This document shows, one piece after another, positions 48,701 to 60,517 of a stretch of 64,000 nt of DNA. Every line of letters starts with the position of its first letter. Position 1 is the stretch's first letter. Origin of the DNA: Bugula neritina (lineage: Eukaryota > Bryozoa > Gymnolaemata > Cheilostomatida > Bugulidae); contig OZ037769.1 in NCBI GenBank assembly GCA_964035545.1, forward strand, positions 9,277,429-9,341,428, written 5' to 3'. Position numbers and translations under genes: made by a program. Below the pieces are notes generated by a model, which made no database searches, was not told where the DNA came from, and worked only from the letters and a program-made list of their open reading frames with translations.

Positions 48701-49877
48701 GGCTCTACACACTCAAAAGGAAACCAATGCACCTGCCAAATCATTGTCAGGTAGGTTTATACAATATATAGTGTTAGTTTGTGTATGCGTTCTTCACCTC
48801 ACGTGTGTGTGTGTGCGTGCGTGTATGCGTGTGTGAACACCTGTGTGCGTGCCTGCATGTGTCTGCATATAATCTGTTATAGTTCTGTGTGCATATCTTG
48901 GTGTGTGTCTGCTTATCCTCTATAATAATTCTCAGAATGCTATGATGGCTATTCAACAGGTGCCAGCAGCCGAGAACTGGAAGAGCTGAGGCATGAGAAC
49001 CACCAGCTGCAGTTCAAACTAAAGCAGTATTCACAGATGTCAGAGCTGGCCAAAATGTTGCAAGAGAGTCACAAGTATGCAGACTATTTACTATATACGG
49101 TATTCATAGTGATACCTGGAGGAAAAGGCTTTTATAAATAATTTCTTTCGATATAGAATGCCGATCCTTTCCACAACAAAATAATTAACAACTTCATTTC
49201 CAACAACAATTATTTATTTCAAGACATAAATATCTGCTCATTGCATAATTAATTTTAGTGTAAGTAGTTTCAATTTTGTAAAATAAGTTGATAACCTACA
49301 ACTACCAAAAGGTGTACTATAGTCCTGGTTTGTAGTTTCTTAAGTCAATTGTTGGACTAGTAAATTTATGCACATCATTGCTTGCAATAAATTACCAAAA
49401 AGTCTTGAAAAACTTGAAACAATTTTATTCATAAAAAGAAGACAACTATGATTTAAATATATATTCATAATTTTCGGCAGCAACAGGGTTTTCTAACAAG
49501 TAACCTACCACCAGTTTTGCTTATAAGCTTAGCATCATGTGCTTTGAATTTAGCATGATACAGAACTGCAACTTAGGCAGGATTTTGTTAGCACTCAACA
49601 CTATCTGGTGAATGCTGTGATACACAGTAGGTGGCACTAGTATCTCGATAGGCTATTTTATACTTGTTGCATCGGTTTATATTTTTTTTGGGTTTATACA
49701 TACATGTACCATGAAAATATAACTTTACTGCAAATCCTAGAAATTTTTCAGGATATACTATGATAAAATATTATGTTTTATGTTCATTTCAGGTCTCTTG
49801 TTCAGACTAACGATCATCTGCTCAAAGAAATCAATGAAATGAGGAGTTGTACAAATAAAATAAATGGCCACAGCTAA
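42725..49877 (+). CDS. CEP72: CEP72, centrosomal leucine-rich-repeat protein
   Basis: CEP72 is a centriolar-satellite protein that in vertebrates recruits CEP290 and supports gamma-tubulin organisation and cilium formation. Exons are 42725-42797, 44944-45071, 45214-45406, 45492-45623, 45822-45956, 46378-46507, 46793-46918, 47679-47821, 48171-48337, 48645-48750, 48960-49074 and 49793-49877; phases agree and give 510 residues (human about 647). Leucine-rich repeats span about 25-120 (LKSLDLSRNSLDTL, LENVNLYYNNLSTLEDV, NLDLRLNPV), then the LRR cap (ADYRLFVVNILPNLKILDDR). Later family blocks are MDAEDRAVLTLLANCE, HFTPNPD and LLDLVDKYWNGSKSLHDN. A coiled coil covers about 354-500 and ends in LAKMLQESHKSLVQTNDHLL, almost the vertebrate CEP72 tail. 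LRRC36 is the paralogue to exclude; the C-terminal match favours CEP72. It diverges from the BRCT gene and converges on CCT3. Confidence 0.93.
42925..43078. repeat. AGT-type trinucleotide array in CEP72 intron 1
   Basis: Array of AGT triplets with ACT, GGT and ACTAGT interruptions, about 130 bp after exon 1. It is the same type as the PRODH intron 1 array. Confidence 0.92.
43761..43824 (+). other. three adjacent GC-rich hairpins in CEP72 intron 1
   Basis: Three perfect 6-bp inverted repeats lie in a row: CAGCGG (43761-43766)/CCGCTG (43770-43775), TTCCGC (43776-43781)/GCGGAA (43794-43799) and GTGCCG (43808-43813)/CGGCAC (43819-43824). The background is A+T-rich intron. No tRNA A or B boxes fit. 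It could be a structured RNA or a mobile-element relic; function unknown. Confidence 0.6.
47437..47640. repeat. 13-bp C-rich minisatellite in CEP72 intron 7
   Basis: About 16 units of CATGCCCCTCTCA, with CATGCCCCTCTCT and CATGCCCCTTTCT variants, end 38 bp before exon 8. The minus strand carries GGGG runs every 13 bp. Confidence 0.95.
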
Positions 49878-50005
49878 CCTGCGTTGGCAACATTACAGCC
49901 CCTCTTTACTCACTATGATAGTATGCACTCTAGTTTTTGTTAAAGTCAGTCATATTTAGTAGATTCTAGATTAAGTTTTTTTTTCTCACTTTTGACAAGT
50001 ATTAA

Positions 50006-50123
50006 CGTAGGGCCACATGACCCGATTTACCCGCTCGCGGTTCGTGAGAAAACCCGTTTAGCCCAGGACAGGTTTTCTCGCAATTCGGACCTGCCGGGGA
50101 ACCCCGCATCGTGTGGCCCTACG
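50006..50123. mobile_element. 118-bp GC-rich element with terminal inverted repeats, MITE-like
   Basis: Perfect 12-bp ends, CGTAGGGCCACA (50006-50017) and TGTGGCCCTACG (50112-50123), enclose a nested hairpin GAGAAAACC (50046-50054)/GGTTTTCTC (50071-50079). The element is strongly G+C-rich against an A+T-rich surround. Just outside, ATTAA and GTTAT extend the symmetry imperfectly. It lies 129 bp after the CEP72 stop and before its poly(A) signal, so it is probably in the 3' UTR. A miniature transposon is the likeliest reading; a structured RNA element is possible. Confidence 0.55.
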
Positions 50124-50377
50124 GTTATAGATTTCTCTACAGTCCTTTTTACAGTTTAGAGAATTATTACTGTGAATTAATCTCATGCATTTCACAGCTT
50201 TATAATGAATAGTTGCACAATGTTTTACACCTACAAAGGTATAGTTAATTACTATTTATAAATTGCCTAAAATACTTTGTAATTATTCATTTGCGTGTGT
50301 GCTTAGAATCAGGTCTTAGTAATCAAAGCCTGTGTGAGTTTTTCATATATTTTATAGCTTTGAACTATTCATATTGA

Positions 50378-50383
50378 AATAAA
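50378..50383 (+). terminator. poly(A) signal of CEP72
   Basis: AATAAA about 500 bp after the CEP72 stop codon and 310 bp before the convergent CCT3 stop. A poly(A) site here keeps the two transcripts apart. Confidence 0.5.
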
Positions 50384-50612
50384 ATGATTTTTGAAAGTTT
50401 TGCATATTCCATTACTTTGTTCAGACTAGTAATATTACGTGTACTTTACTTATGCAAACATACAAAGTCATACATATTATGTAGAAGCCTATAAGTTAGA
50501 TTTGAGAAGCGATTGTCTTTATATTTAAAGCAACCCAATGCTAGAGCTTCAGTGAGTGATTTTCGCGAAAATATAATGAAAGGCATACAGCTTTCTTTAC
50601 AGATCCCAAACT

Positions 50613-50618
50613 TTTATT
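50613..50618 (-). terminator. poly(A) signal of CCT3
   Basis: AATAAA on the minus strand about 70 bp beyond the CCT3 stop at 50687. Confidence 0.6.
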
Positions 50619-50686
50619 TTTATCACACTTATAAAAACAACAAAAAGAATAAGAAATTTGAAGGCAGCAAAACATTAGTTGGAACT

Positions 50687-51858
50687 TCACGCCTCAGGTC
50701 CTTCAGATGCAGCTGCTTGCTGTGGGACATCGCCACCGCCAGCCTGCTTCTTTGTTCCTGACACAATGTCGTCTATTCTCAGCAAGAGAATTGCAGTCTA
50801 AAACAAATTTCAATTTCAATGCAAAAACAGTGCCATTTCACAATGAGGACACGAATGCATTATACCCCAACACCTGTAGCCACATTCAACCCATATTAAC
50901 ATGTTAAAAGCTTAAAACTTCAATGATTATGAACATGTGCAGCTAAACTTATTTCGCAAGTGGCAATGAACATGAGAGATTCACTATAAAAGGAAAAAGT
51001 CTGCTTGAGAACGTAGCAGATACATCTGGTCACAAGACTCCCTATTACAGATATTTCTTGCACACAGCTAGTCAGTTAGAGCTGAAGCTTACTTCCACGG
51101 CAGTCTTATACACTTGAGCTTTGACTGAGAACGGCTCCCAAATTCCAAACTCTTTCATATCTACAATATTTCCGCTTTCACCATCTATGCCCCAAGTGGT
51201 ATTGCCAGGAGTTGCATGTTTTGCCTGCAACAGTGCATTACATTACATCAAGCCCACCACTGAACAATTTGCTACAGCATAAAATCCTTTCCAATAACCA
51301 AAAGGAAACATTATTAAAGCTGCAGACAAATTTCAATGGTTATGCACGGAAGTAGCCAAGACAGATACAAGTTGAATCACACTTGAATTTTCTTAATTAA
51401 AAAGACTTTGACTTAAATTTCCATGAATAAAATTGTTTTAGCAGCAATATTACAACGTTATTTTCAAAATTTTTACAACATAATCAATTATTTTGTAGGT
51501 CAACATTTTATTTGTAATATTCTTTCTTATCCAATTTGTTCTTTCCGCTAAATTAAGCTAAAGTGCTTGCAAATAACCAATCTCTGTAATAACAAAACCA
51601 ATAATACAGATAATATTTCAGATACTTCATTTAGAGTGTTGATTTTAGACTTTAAAAATTAACTAAATTAAAAGAAAGGTTTTGCAGTAAGATAGCCACA
51701 CTTACCCTGAGAGCAGTGATTGTCCTAATAGTGTTGGCACCACAGTTCTGAATAAGTGTCCTTGGTATGACCTCCAGAGACTTGGCTACAGCTCTGTATG
51801 GCCACTGCTCCACTCCAGTTATGGACTTGGCCTTTTCATTCAGTGCCTACCAATATTA

Positions 51859-51895
<37 letters not shown>

Positions 51896-54800
51896 ACAGC
51901 ATGAGTTGCAGCCCACTGCACTGCATATAATGTAATCTACACCCTCAATCTCCTAGAATAATTATACAATACTCAAAAAAACTTGCAGGGGAAGATACCA
52001 GAGTGGCAACTATTAGCTTGCAGTGAAATCTCTTTGAAATTAAAGAACTATGTTATATATTAAAGCTAACCCATGCCACTGCCATTTCTGTAGCACCACC
52101 ACCAGGGGTCAGCCTTCCATCAACCATGACGTTACGTGCTACATTCATTGCGTCTTGGAGATTTCGTTCCACCTCCATTAAGAAGTCTTTACCAGCACCT
52201 CTAAGCACGATGGTGCAGGCTTTTGGATCTTTACATTCCTCGATGTAGGAGAAATATCTGCAATAAGAAATACACACGTTATACAGCTTGGACACTATGA
52301 ATGCAATGGCTCAACATATTTTTCAAGTCAAATCATGTTCAATTTATATGTCAGTACAACTACTTACTCATCTCCAATCTTTCGAACTTCAAACAATCCA
52401 CATTCTGTACCCACATCCTCTTCTTTCAACTCATCAGTTCGATTAACTACTGTAGCACCACATGCTCGGGCGATACGGTTGTTATCAGACTTACGAACTC
52501 TACGTAGCACACTGATGCCTACAAATGAATAAAATACGTAAGAAAGCAAATCAGATTTCAAACTAGAAGCTCACTTCTGACTTTTCCAATGTATCTCAAA
52601 CATTCCGCTATATTTCAATTTGTGCTCCATTGAGTAAGAAATGGAACTAAGTCGTATGATGGTATTGCCTGTCAAATGGTGAGGTTACATTGAGCTTTTG
52701 GAGTTATCTTATCAGCCAGCACAAATAATCATATAGTTCTAATGATAATGTGCATCATCCAGCTGTGCCAGCTGTTTTATTAGATTAAATAAACTATTTA
52801 GGTTTATCTTTTGTTACATTGAATCAGAAATAAACAGACAAATAAAGGATTTCTAGTGTTTCAACAGGCCATGTAAGCAATTTAATAATAACCAAATAAC
52901 CTGAAAACATAAAATTAGCGTTGTCAAAATAACAGAGAATTAACTTACACACAATTTTCGTGTCTATGTACTATAAAGTATTGCAAAATTAACTTGAGCA
53001 AATCTTTTCAAGTCAAATGTGAAATTATCATTTTAATGAAAGTGATGGAAGCCAGAGCAACTGAATTGCAGTATATACTAAGTATACAGTATATACTGAG
53101 TATACAGTATATAATAAGTATACAGTATATAATAAGTATAAAGTATATAATAAGTATCTAGTATATAATAAGTATACATTATATAATAAGTATACAGTAT
53201 ATAATAAGTATACAGTATATAATAAATATACAGTATATAATAAGTATACAGTATATAATAAATATACAGTATATAATGAGTATACAGTATATAATGAGTA
53301 TACAGTATATAATAAGTATGCAGTATATAATAAGTATACAGTATATAATAAATATACAGTATATAATAAATATACTGTATATAATAAATATACAGTATAT
53401 AATAAGTACCTATACAGTATCTAATAAAATAATAGTGCGATAAGAAATGGTGGAGCAGCTTGGAATAATACTTGTGAAATAGTAGTGAATGAGTGCTATA
53501 ATAGAGTATACACATAACACACCTGCTTTCAAAAGGAAATGCTGGGCCAGATCTGAGACACCTTTCTCTGTGATGACGAGGTCAGGTTTTACAGCTATGA
53601 CATCAGCACATATCTGTCTGATATACTCTTCTTCCAGTTCAAGTATACGGCTGCAATATCAACATGAGCAATCTTTGCATTCAGCACACGGAAATTGGGA
53701 CATGCAAGTGAGAGGTATGATATACAGTTGACCCACTTGCAACTACACTTACATGTTATTTGCCCACATGTCACCTCATCAATTTAGAAAAGCTCACATA
53801 TGATGAATCATGACCTTATCTAGATCAGCATGGGGGGGGGGGGTTGGAGGTGTTAGTAATTAGTATGGAGTGCAGAGTAGAAACAGTTATATAGACATCA
53901 ATTAGCTACTCAGCAACATAGTTACAGCAGGAGAGGTGACTCAGTAGACAAGCCGAGACTTGGTAATTGTATGGATAATCATGTATAGATTGCTGCATAT
54001 ATTAGTGTGTACAGTGCTGAAAATACTACAGCATTCATTAGTGTACACAGTACTGTACATTCAACTGCAGATAAAATGCTGTAAATTTCCACATGATGGT
54101 ATGTTGGAAACAATCGAAAGATGGTTTACATTCAAATTACACCAATGAGAATTTCCATTATAATATGATTGTGAATCATTCAACAACAATTTATTGTAAG
54201 CTCCATTGCACATTGTCATTTGACAATACAAACTAATTGGAAAACACCAGAGAAAAAGAGGAAAAAAACACAGCATGGAAAATAAAATAGGAGATTCCAT
54301 CATAATTTCTTATTCCTTTATTTTTAAAAGTCTCTATCTAGTTAAAATGTTTTTGTATTGTATTGTTAGAAAGTTTAAAAGTTACCAAGTCTGACCAACA
54401 CAGTGGTCTGTACTCAGTAAAATATATTTTAAAGTGTAAGAAAAAACAGAAAAGCTATATTTAATGTTATATCCGAGCATCTTAGCCCTAAGATAGGGAA
54501 ATAACAAATGGTCAGATCTCAAGAGTTTTACTACTCAAGTAAATATGAAACTCACGCAAAATCAGTTTCCTTGCTGAGTTCAATATTCGTCTGACTTTCA
54601 CCTTTCTTGTATTCAAGGTTACAGTCTAGAAGACAGATCCTAGGGTTGATTAACTTTCTCTTCATCTTGGGGTGAACAACATCCTTATTCAACATGACTC
54701 CCCGCAAAACACAGGAGTCTTCAATGGCACCCCCTGGTATCTGTAATCAGGTGAATTCAACTAGTATGTTCTCTGCGCTACTAGCTGCACACAAACCATA

Positions 54801-57800
54801 CACTATATAGCATAGATAGTAATACTTGCTTGCTATATAAATAAACACTGGACTCATTTGCAAAATTTACTTTGTAATACTAAACTAATCATCCATTCAT
54901 AGCATAAGGACTTTAAACTTGGAGTACAGGCAGGAATTAGGAGCTGGAGCTGCCAGAATTCTATTACTATTCCTTTTAACTACCATCTACTACTGGCTCA
55001 CAACATCTCCTGGTTATTTTGATACCTTTGATACCTAAGATTTTCGAAGTGACCGGACTGGTGAAAATGAGATTCAATGTGAAGTAACTCCAGACAGCCA
55101 GAGAAAGCCCAAAACAACCTGACTACTGGCTATCAATTTGATTGAACGAGTAACATGGTTAGGAAGCCCAAAAATAATTCAGCCATTTTAACTTCAATAC
55201 CCTAAGACCTAAAGATATCCATGAGCAACAAATTTCACCATTATTAGATTGGATATCTCAAAATGTACAACTGGTGTAAGTTACTCTAACAATAAATTCA
55301 TACTATATATAGTTGGTTCGAGTTAACAACTATAATCAACACACTACATTTAGTGATTAGCATTAAAATCACTTACTTATATAAAACATGTTTCCATATT
55401 TTAACTGTTCCACATACTCACCATCATGTGAGATTTTTAGGAAATAAAAATCGGTGTAAGAAGAGATAAAGAATTGAAAATATCCGGAGTGGAGGCTTCA
55501 GAAAAAACCCTTGACTTGAATAAATCTTTACACTTGCCAAGAGTTTTCCAAATGAGAAAAAAAATCATTCCAAAAGAATTTGCTAATTGTAAATTTCCAT
55601 TATACAAACTAGAAAGAATGTAGTGGGTGAACACAACAAAAACTAATGGCTCAACAATAGTAATGAGCAACTGTGTAAACACAAAGCACAAGTTGTTGCT
55701 TCGATATGTATAAATCAATAATTTCATTTGAATGGAAGTAGCATTCATAAAGAAAACATAAATAGTTGTGCATGGAATTATCACATACAAATTCTCAACT
55801 GAATGTTAAAAAGTTGGAATTTCCTGAATAGAAATGGCAAATAACATGAATGGAAATGTATTTACCTTTTCTACTTTGGCATATCTCTTGATGTCTATCT
55901 CACGTCTACCATTTTCCTCCATTGAAACAGTAGATACAGCATCAAGGGCAATGGTGCAGGCCAAATCTGACCATTTACTGATTATCTTTGTTCCAATACA
56001 GCTCTTGATAATTCTTAACATGTCATCTCTGTTTGTTACATCCACTTCCATGCTGAAAGCAAATTAATATTGACAGTGCACAACAACACTCTACAAAACA
56101 TGCTGATATGTGTAAATAGAGAAACAAAAACGTTCCAGCTTTGCTATCAATTTCAAGGTCACCTAACTTTTGTACTACTTGATCAATTTAAAGGAAAATA
56201 GCTTGGGAATAATTTATTTTCAAAACTACCACTTGCCAAATCAAATATTTATTTGCATTACTTTACATATTGATGTGCATGAAGAAAACTAGTACAGTTT
56301 ATAGTTTGATAAAATTTCCATTGAAAATAAAAGAAATTGACACTATACTAACATGTCAATGTAGGTTTTAGGTTAGTTTTCAAAAACAATTGGAAATGCA
56401 AGCACTAAACTTAGATACTAAGTATGGACAAATGATAATCACAAACCCATGTTTTCTTTTGTAAAAAGAACAATTTTAATATTGGGGAGATACAAATTAT
56501 TCACTGATAAATAAAGAGAAAAATGAAGTATAAAATCAAAGATTTTGATTTGCCGGAAATGTAATAAAGTTCTCATGAGCAGCTAAACTAGTTTTCATAA
56601 AAACAATATTTTCAAGTGTGTTTATGAAAGCAACAGTAGTAAAAGTTTGAGTTTGTTAATTAAATATTACATTTTTATGTAAGGAGAGTCCTAATTTTAC
56701 TTGAACAGCATGACAATGTACACCCACTGTGTTTAACAATATTACTTGACACAGTTAAGGAAACCAACTTTTAGTATTTTTATATTTCGAATTGCGCTGA
56801 TAGAGCCAGTGAAACACAACATGAACATTTATTTGAAAATGATAAATTATTTCAAAATAACTTGGACATTTGCAGACTTTAATGTGTGTGTGTGTTTTAT
56901 TTTCATCATAACATAGTGTTTTACAACTAGGATAATTTACAAGAGCAGAACAAGCAATTAGAAAAGAAACATAGTAACAAATAACAGTATATCAAAATAA
57001 GCTGTCGGAAATGATGATGAGGCCCAGTGCGAAATAGCATGGCTAGTGGTACGCGGGCCCAATATTGGCATTACCATACAAGGCACCACAGACCACTCAA
57101 CAGAGTGGAGGTGATGCCTCAATTCCGCTTTAAATTTACCAAGTGGCTGTATAATCTTTAAAAATTTAGGCAACTTATTCCACAGTGCAGATATTACAAA
57201 ATTTGAGGTGCGTTGAAATGTATATCTAATCAATTTGTTTTTCTAGCTTAGATAAGCTCAAACTGTTAATCTACACTTTCTATAAATTATCTTGACTTAA
57301 ACTTTGGGACTACCTAACATCTATTGCAAATTTTATAAAAATATATATGGCCAATGAAACATGATTTTGGTATGATTTCGATCAATTTTTTTAAAATAAA
57401 ATCGAATTTAATCAAGTTACTTTCCAATTGAAAAAGTAGGTTTGCCAACAACTATGGGTTTTTGCAATGCTTGTGATAGGTTGAACGATAATACTGGTTC
57501 ACCTGACAGAGAACTGAACTGTAACTGATTGAAGTGAAAGCTTGCAGAATTAATTTATTTCTGTTGCTTAGTAATAGTGTTGTTTTAAAACTCTAGGTGT
57601 TGTGTCCCTAAACTGTCATACTGAACATTTGTAATACCATCACATTTTCTCTATTACTAAACTAACTATTTTATTTTCAAAGCTTGTTATATAAAATACA
57701 ATAACTTACTACTAAACTGTAAGGCTAATGCATAAATAAGTAGTTTCAAGAAATTTGCGGCCTCACTCTTTAAATTGCAGTCAAAGTTATTAAATACTAT

Positions 57801-60104
57801 GCACCCAATCATTGAATCATGATTGATATTACAAGCATGATAACCATGACTTGCACACATTGCATTATTTTACAGACCTGACTTGTTCTTTAAGTATATC
57901 CTGCATATCTTCCAGAGCTTGCCTGTATGCTGATATAATAACTGTTGGGTGCATATTCTGTGTTAAAAATGGTTCAGATATTTGCAAGACTTCCCCAGCT
58001 ACAAGTATATAACAACTGAGCTAATAAAGCACTAAGAAGCACAACGCAGTTGTACAAAAACAGAAAGTCAGCCAAAATGTACTAAAAACAGTTGCAATGA
58101 ATTAGTTGAGCCAATCAAGTCTCAAAGGCACAGGTTTCAAATATTCTCTTTACCAGCAGCACATGGTTACTTACTAGTTTGTCACCTCCAACTTACCTAA
58201 AATAATAACAGAAGTTGTTCCATCTCCGACTTCCTCATCTTGAGTTCTAGCAACTTCTATAAGAGACTTGGCAGCAGGGTGCTGCACGGTTATCTCTCTC
58301 AGAATTGCGTTACCATCATTGGTCATACATATGCCACCCATTGGATCCATAAGCATTTTTAGCATGGCTCTTGGACCAAGGCATGTTCTGATGACATCAG
58401 CTATAGTCTGTTAATAATATCAACCTTATACTCTCATACTATACTATTACTTGCTTCAAGATTTAGGCATAAGCTGAATGTTTTATGTCATTATTATCAA
58501 CATGTATAATAGTGATAGACTTTAGAGCCATAGAATTACCTGAAAGAGCAGATAAAAGTACATTTTTCAACATATTACAGCTTTTGAAAGTCGGCAGTAA
58601 CGAGCGCAAATGAATGAATTACTAAATTAGATTTAGTACATGAAAAAAAGTAAGCTTCCATATGCAGTTCTGTGACTAACAATAAATTATTTAGGTAAAT
58701 CCATTAACATAAGATGAAGACATTGAACAACATACAAGAGTTTCAGATAGCTCAAAGGCAGAAAGGCTTTTCAACATCATACAGCATGAGCATAATTTTA
58801 TGTTGAATAATAAATATTCACCTTTCCAGCCTGTACATTGCCTAGTTGAACTTTTCGTCCCTGTTCTCTCTTAGTGTTCTGATCTACACAGTATTTTAAA
58901 TCTATTATTATATTATATATTACACTCACAATAAACTTTATTTATATCATAAGCACAATGACAATGGCATTTATGATTTCAGTTAAATTCAACAATTTGC
59001 CAACTTAAAAAAGCATCCTAATTTAAAAGTGGAAAAAATTTCCAGTGGTGGCAAAGGGTAAGTATTTTAGTTTTTCCACTTACTACAAGTACATCTAAAT
59101 CTATTGGTCTAAGACTAACTTTAAGTCTAATGTCAGTGTGATTCATTTATGTCTAAACTAAAACATCAGCTGAGCGTGAATTATATTATAATTAATTTAA
59201 GTTCAAAATTCTCAAACTAGAAAACATCATTTCATCACTTGTCTTTAAATTTCTCATCTTAGTATTAAATTAATTATAGTTACTCATGATAATGAGTCTA
59301 AAAGTGAATACTTTTTAAGGTTCATGACACCGAGTCAGATACTGGCAGGCCAAGTTTCACAGTTACATGGTCATGGTCCTGTCCCAGTTACTTATAGAGT
59401 ATTATAATGGGTGCAAGTCATTTCGTATACAAGCCGTTTCACACCCACTTTCCAGGTCGTTTTGCACACATCTGATGGGTCATTTTGTAGACATCAATAT
59501 AAATAAACTCAAATACATATTTTTTATATTTATTTACTATTTGATATATGAGTCAATGTCATACAGTACTGCTCACAAGTAACTTGCACATTTCATTTTT
59601 ATTTATTATTCATATTGTGATATGTAATTGTAGGCAGTAGATGTTGGGGAGGGACTGCTCTTTTGGTTTAGATATTGTCATATTGTTAACAGTAGATGGC
59701 AGCACATAGTTATCAAATATACTTTTTGTTTCAAAAACATGCTGAGAATGGGAGAGAGCTGAGATGCAAGAAATAAGTAAACTAGTATTATTCAAATGGT
59801 TATCCAATGGATTATTTATTATTCATTTTGATTTCGTGTACGAAATGGAAAGCAGCTTCGTTTGTGTACGAAATGACCGACGTAAGAAACAACTTGTAAT
59901 TGTCAGTGTCACTGTGTAAGAAACGGAAACGACAGCAAGTGTAACGCATAACAGTAATATCATAGCAGTATAAGTATAACTATAAGTATATAAGACCTTA
60001 TAGTTATACTTTATAGTTTACTTATGCTATTGATACTGGTACAAGTAGAAAATGAGTTTTAATAACTTACTTAAAACTACGACTGGCTGGCCACCAGAAT
60101 ACAT
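50687..60104 (-). CDS. CCT3: CCT3, T-complex protein 1 subunit gamma
   Basis: CCT3 is one of eight subunits of the cytosolic chaperonin TRiC, which folds actin, tubulin and WD-repeat proteins using ATP. Exons in transcript order are 60071-60104, 58822-58883, 58197-58407, 57878-57998, 55866-56052, 54556-54740, 53523-53650, 52368-52518, 52071-52257, 51706-51846, 51093-51224 and 50687-50797; phases agree and give 549 residues, as usual for the family. ATP-site motifs are TCLGPRAM, TNDGNAIL, the catalytic GDGTTSV (93-99) and PGGGATEMAVA near 410. Gamma-specific blocks include QNTKREQGRKVQLGN, DPMGGICMTNDG, VRKSDNNRIARACGA, EYFSYIEECKDPKACTI, TGVEQWPYRAVA and LLLRIDDIVSGTKK. The start at 60104 is the only ATG before exon 1's donor in this frame. 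It shares a 729-bp divergent promoter region with the BCL-2 homologue. Confidence 0.96.
51860..51893. repeat. TA dinucleotide microsatellite in CCT3 intron 9
   Basis: Uninterrupted run of about 16 TA units, immediately upstream of exon 10 on the minus strand. Confidence 0.95.
53078..53425. repeat. 18-bp minisatellite in CCT3 intron 7
   Basis: About 19 copies of AGTATACAGTATATAATA with point variants. It ends about 95 bp short of exon 7 and generates a tyrosine-rich false frame. Confidence 0.95.
53832..53843. repeat. poly(G) run of 12
   Basis: Twelve consecutive G residues in CCT3 intron 6, unusual in this A+T-rich sequence. Length may be inaccurate for technical reasons. Confidence 0.9.
54741..57877 (-). 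other. CCT3 introns 4-5: no gene apart from a retroelement piece
   Basis: Apart from CCT3 exon 5 (55866-56052) and the non-LTR fragment at 56958-57240, this stretch is A+T-rich intron with no recognised content. The open frames at 55437-55790 (-) and 55834-56067 (+) show no family motif. Confidence 0.5.
56958..57240 (-). mobile_element. 3' end fragment of a non-LTR retrotransposon ORF
   Basis: Minus-strand translation in CCT3 intron 4 contains RTSNFVISALWNKLPKFLK followed by LGKFKAELRHHL. The pattern R.S.F....LWN.LP..(18)..FK..L...L is the usual tail after the RT domain in Jockey/CR1-like elements. A stop follows about 40 residues later. No RT core lies upstream, so this is a 5'-truncated copy, as is usual for such elements. 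Confidence 0.6.
59403..59935. repeat. inverted arrays of a CATTTCGTATAC-like motif in CCT3 intron 1
   Basis: The left array (59417-59492) has CATTTCGTATAC, CCGTTTCACACCC, CGTTTTGCACAC and CATTTTGTAGAC. The right array (59836-59931) carries the motif in the opposite sense: GTGTACGAAATG twice, GTAAGAAAC and GTGTAAGAAACG. About 340 bp of A+T-rich DNA separates them. Opposed subterminal repeats of this kind are typical of small DNA transposons; the exact ends are not clear. Confidence 0.45.
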
Positions 60105-60433
60105 GATGATGCAGTGATTGTGAAACTGAATATGTTAATGATGCTGTCAAAGACAAATGCCTACGACGTACGAGCACGCGTGTGCGGTGACGGTTACTTT
60201 GAATTTAAATTTTCAACGCTTGACAGTAAAATGTCAGTAATAAGTACTAACTATATTCCGTTAGAATGCGCTGGTGTGGTAATTACAATATAAATGTGTA
60301 ACTTGAACAGCTGAAAAGACGATGAGCAGATTGCAGCAGTTACTTCGACTTAGAAATTATAATTATTATTAATTACTACTACCAGTCGCTAGTGTGGAAG
60401 AAAAAAGCAAATATGGAGCTTGTCGCAAAAGAG

Positions 60434-60461
60434 TTCTGAAAACTTCTAGAAGCTTTAGAAA
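60434..60461. promoter_or_regulatory. heat-shock-element-like array
   Basis: Six alternating units at 5-bp spacing read TTC-nn-AAA-nn-TTC-nn-GAA-nn-TTT-nn-AAA. Three match the HSF consensus (nGAAn/nTTCn) exactly and three have one change. The core is CTTCTAGAAG. HSF1 control of CCT genes is known in other animals. Confidence 0.5.
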
Positions 60462-60495
60462 CAAATAAGATCAGCGAATAGTGTATCCGCTTCTA

Positions 60496-60517
60496 AAGTA
60501 TTCTTTTCAGAATACTT
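60496..60517. promoter_or_regulatory. palindrome AAGTATTC/GAATACTT
   Basis: Perfect 8-bp arms separated by six bases (TTTTCA). It contains TTC and GAA units that could extend the heat-shock array, but spacing is off the 5-bp register. Confidence 0.4.

Noticed and set aside
53078-53515. 145-codon tyrosine-rich frame
   Set aside because: Translation of the 18-bp minisatellite in CCT3 intron 7.
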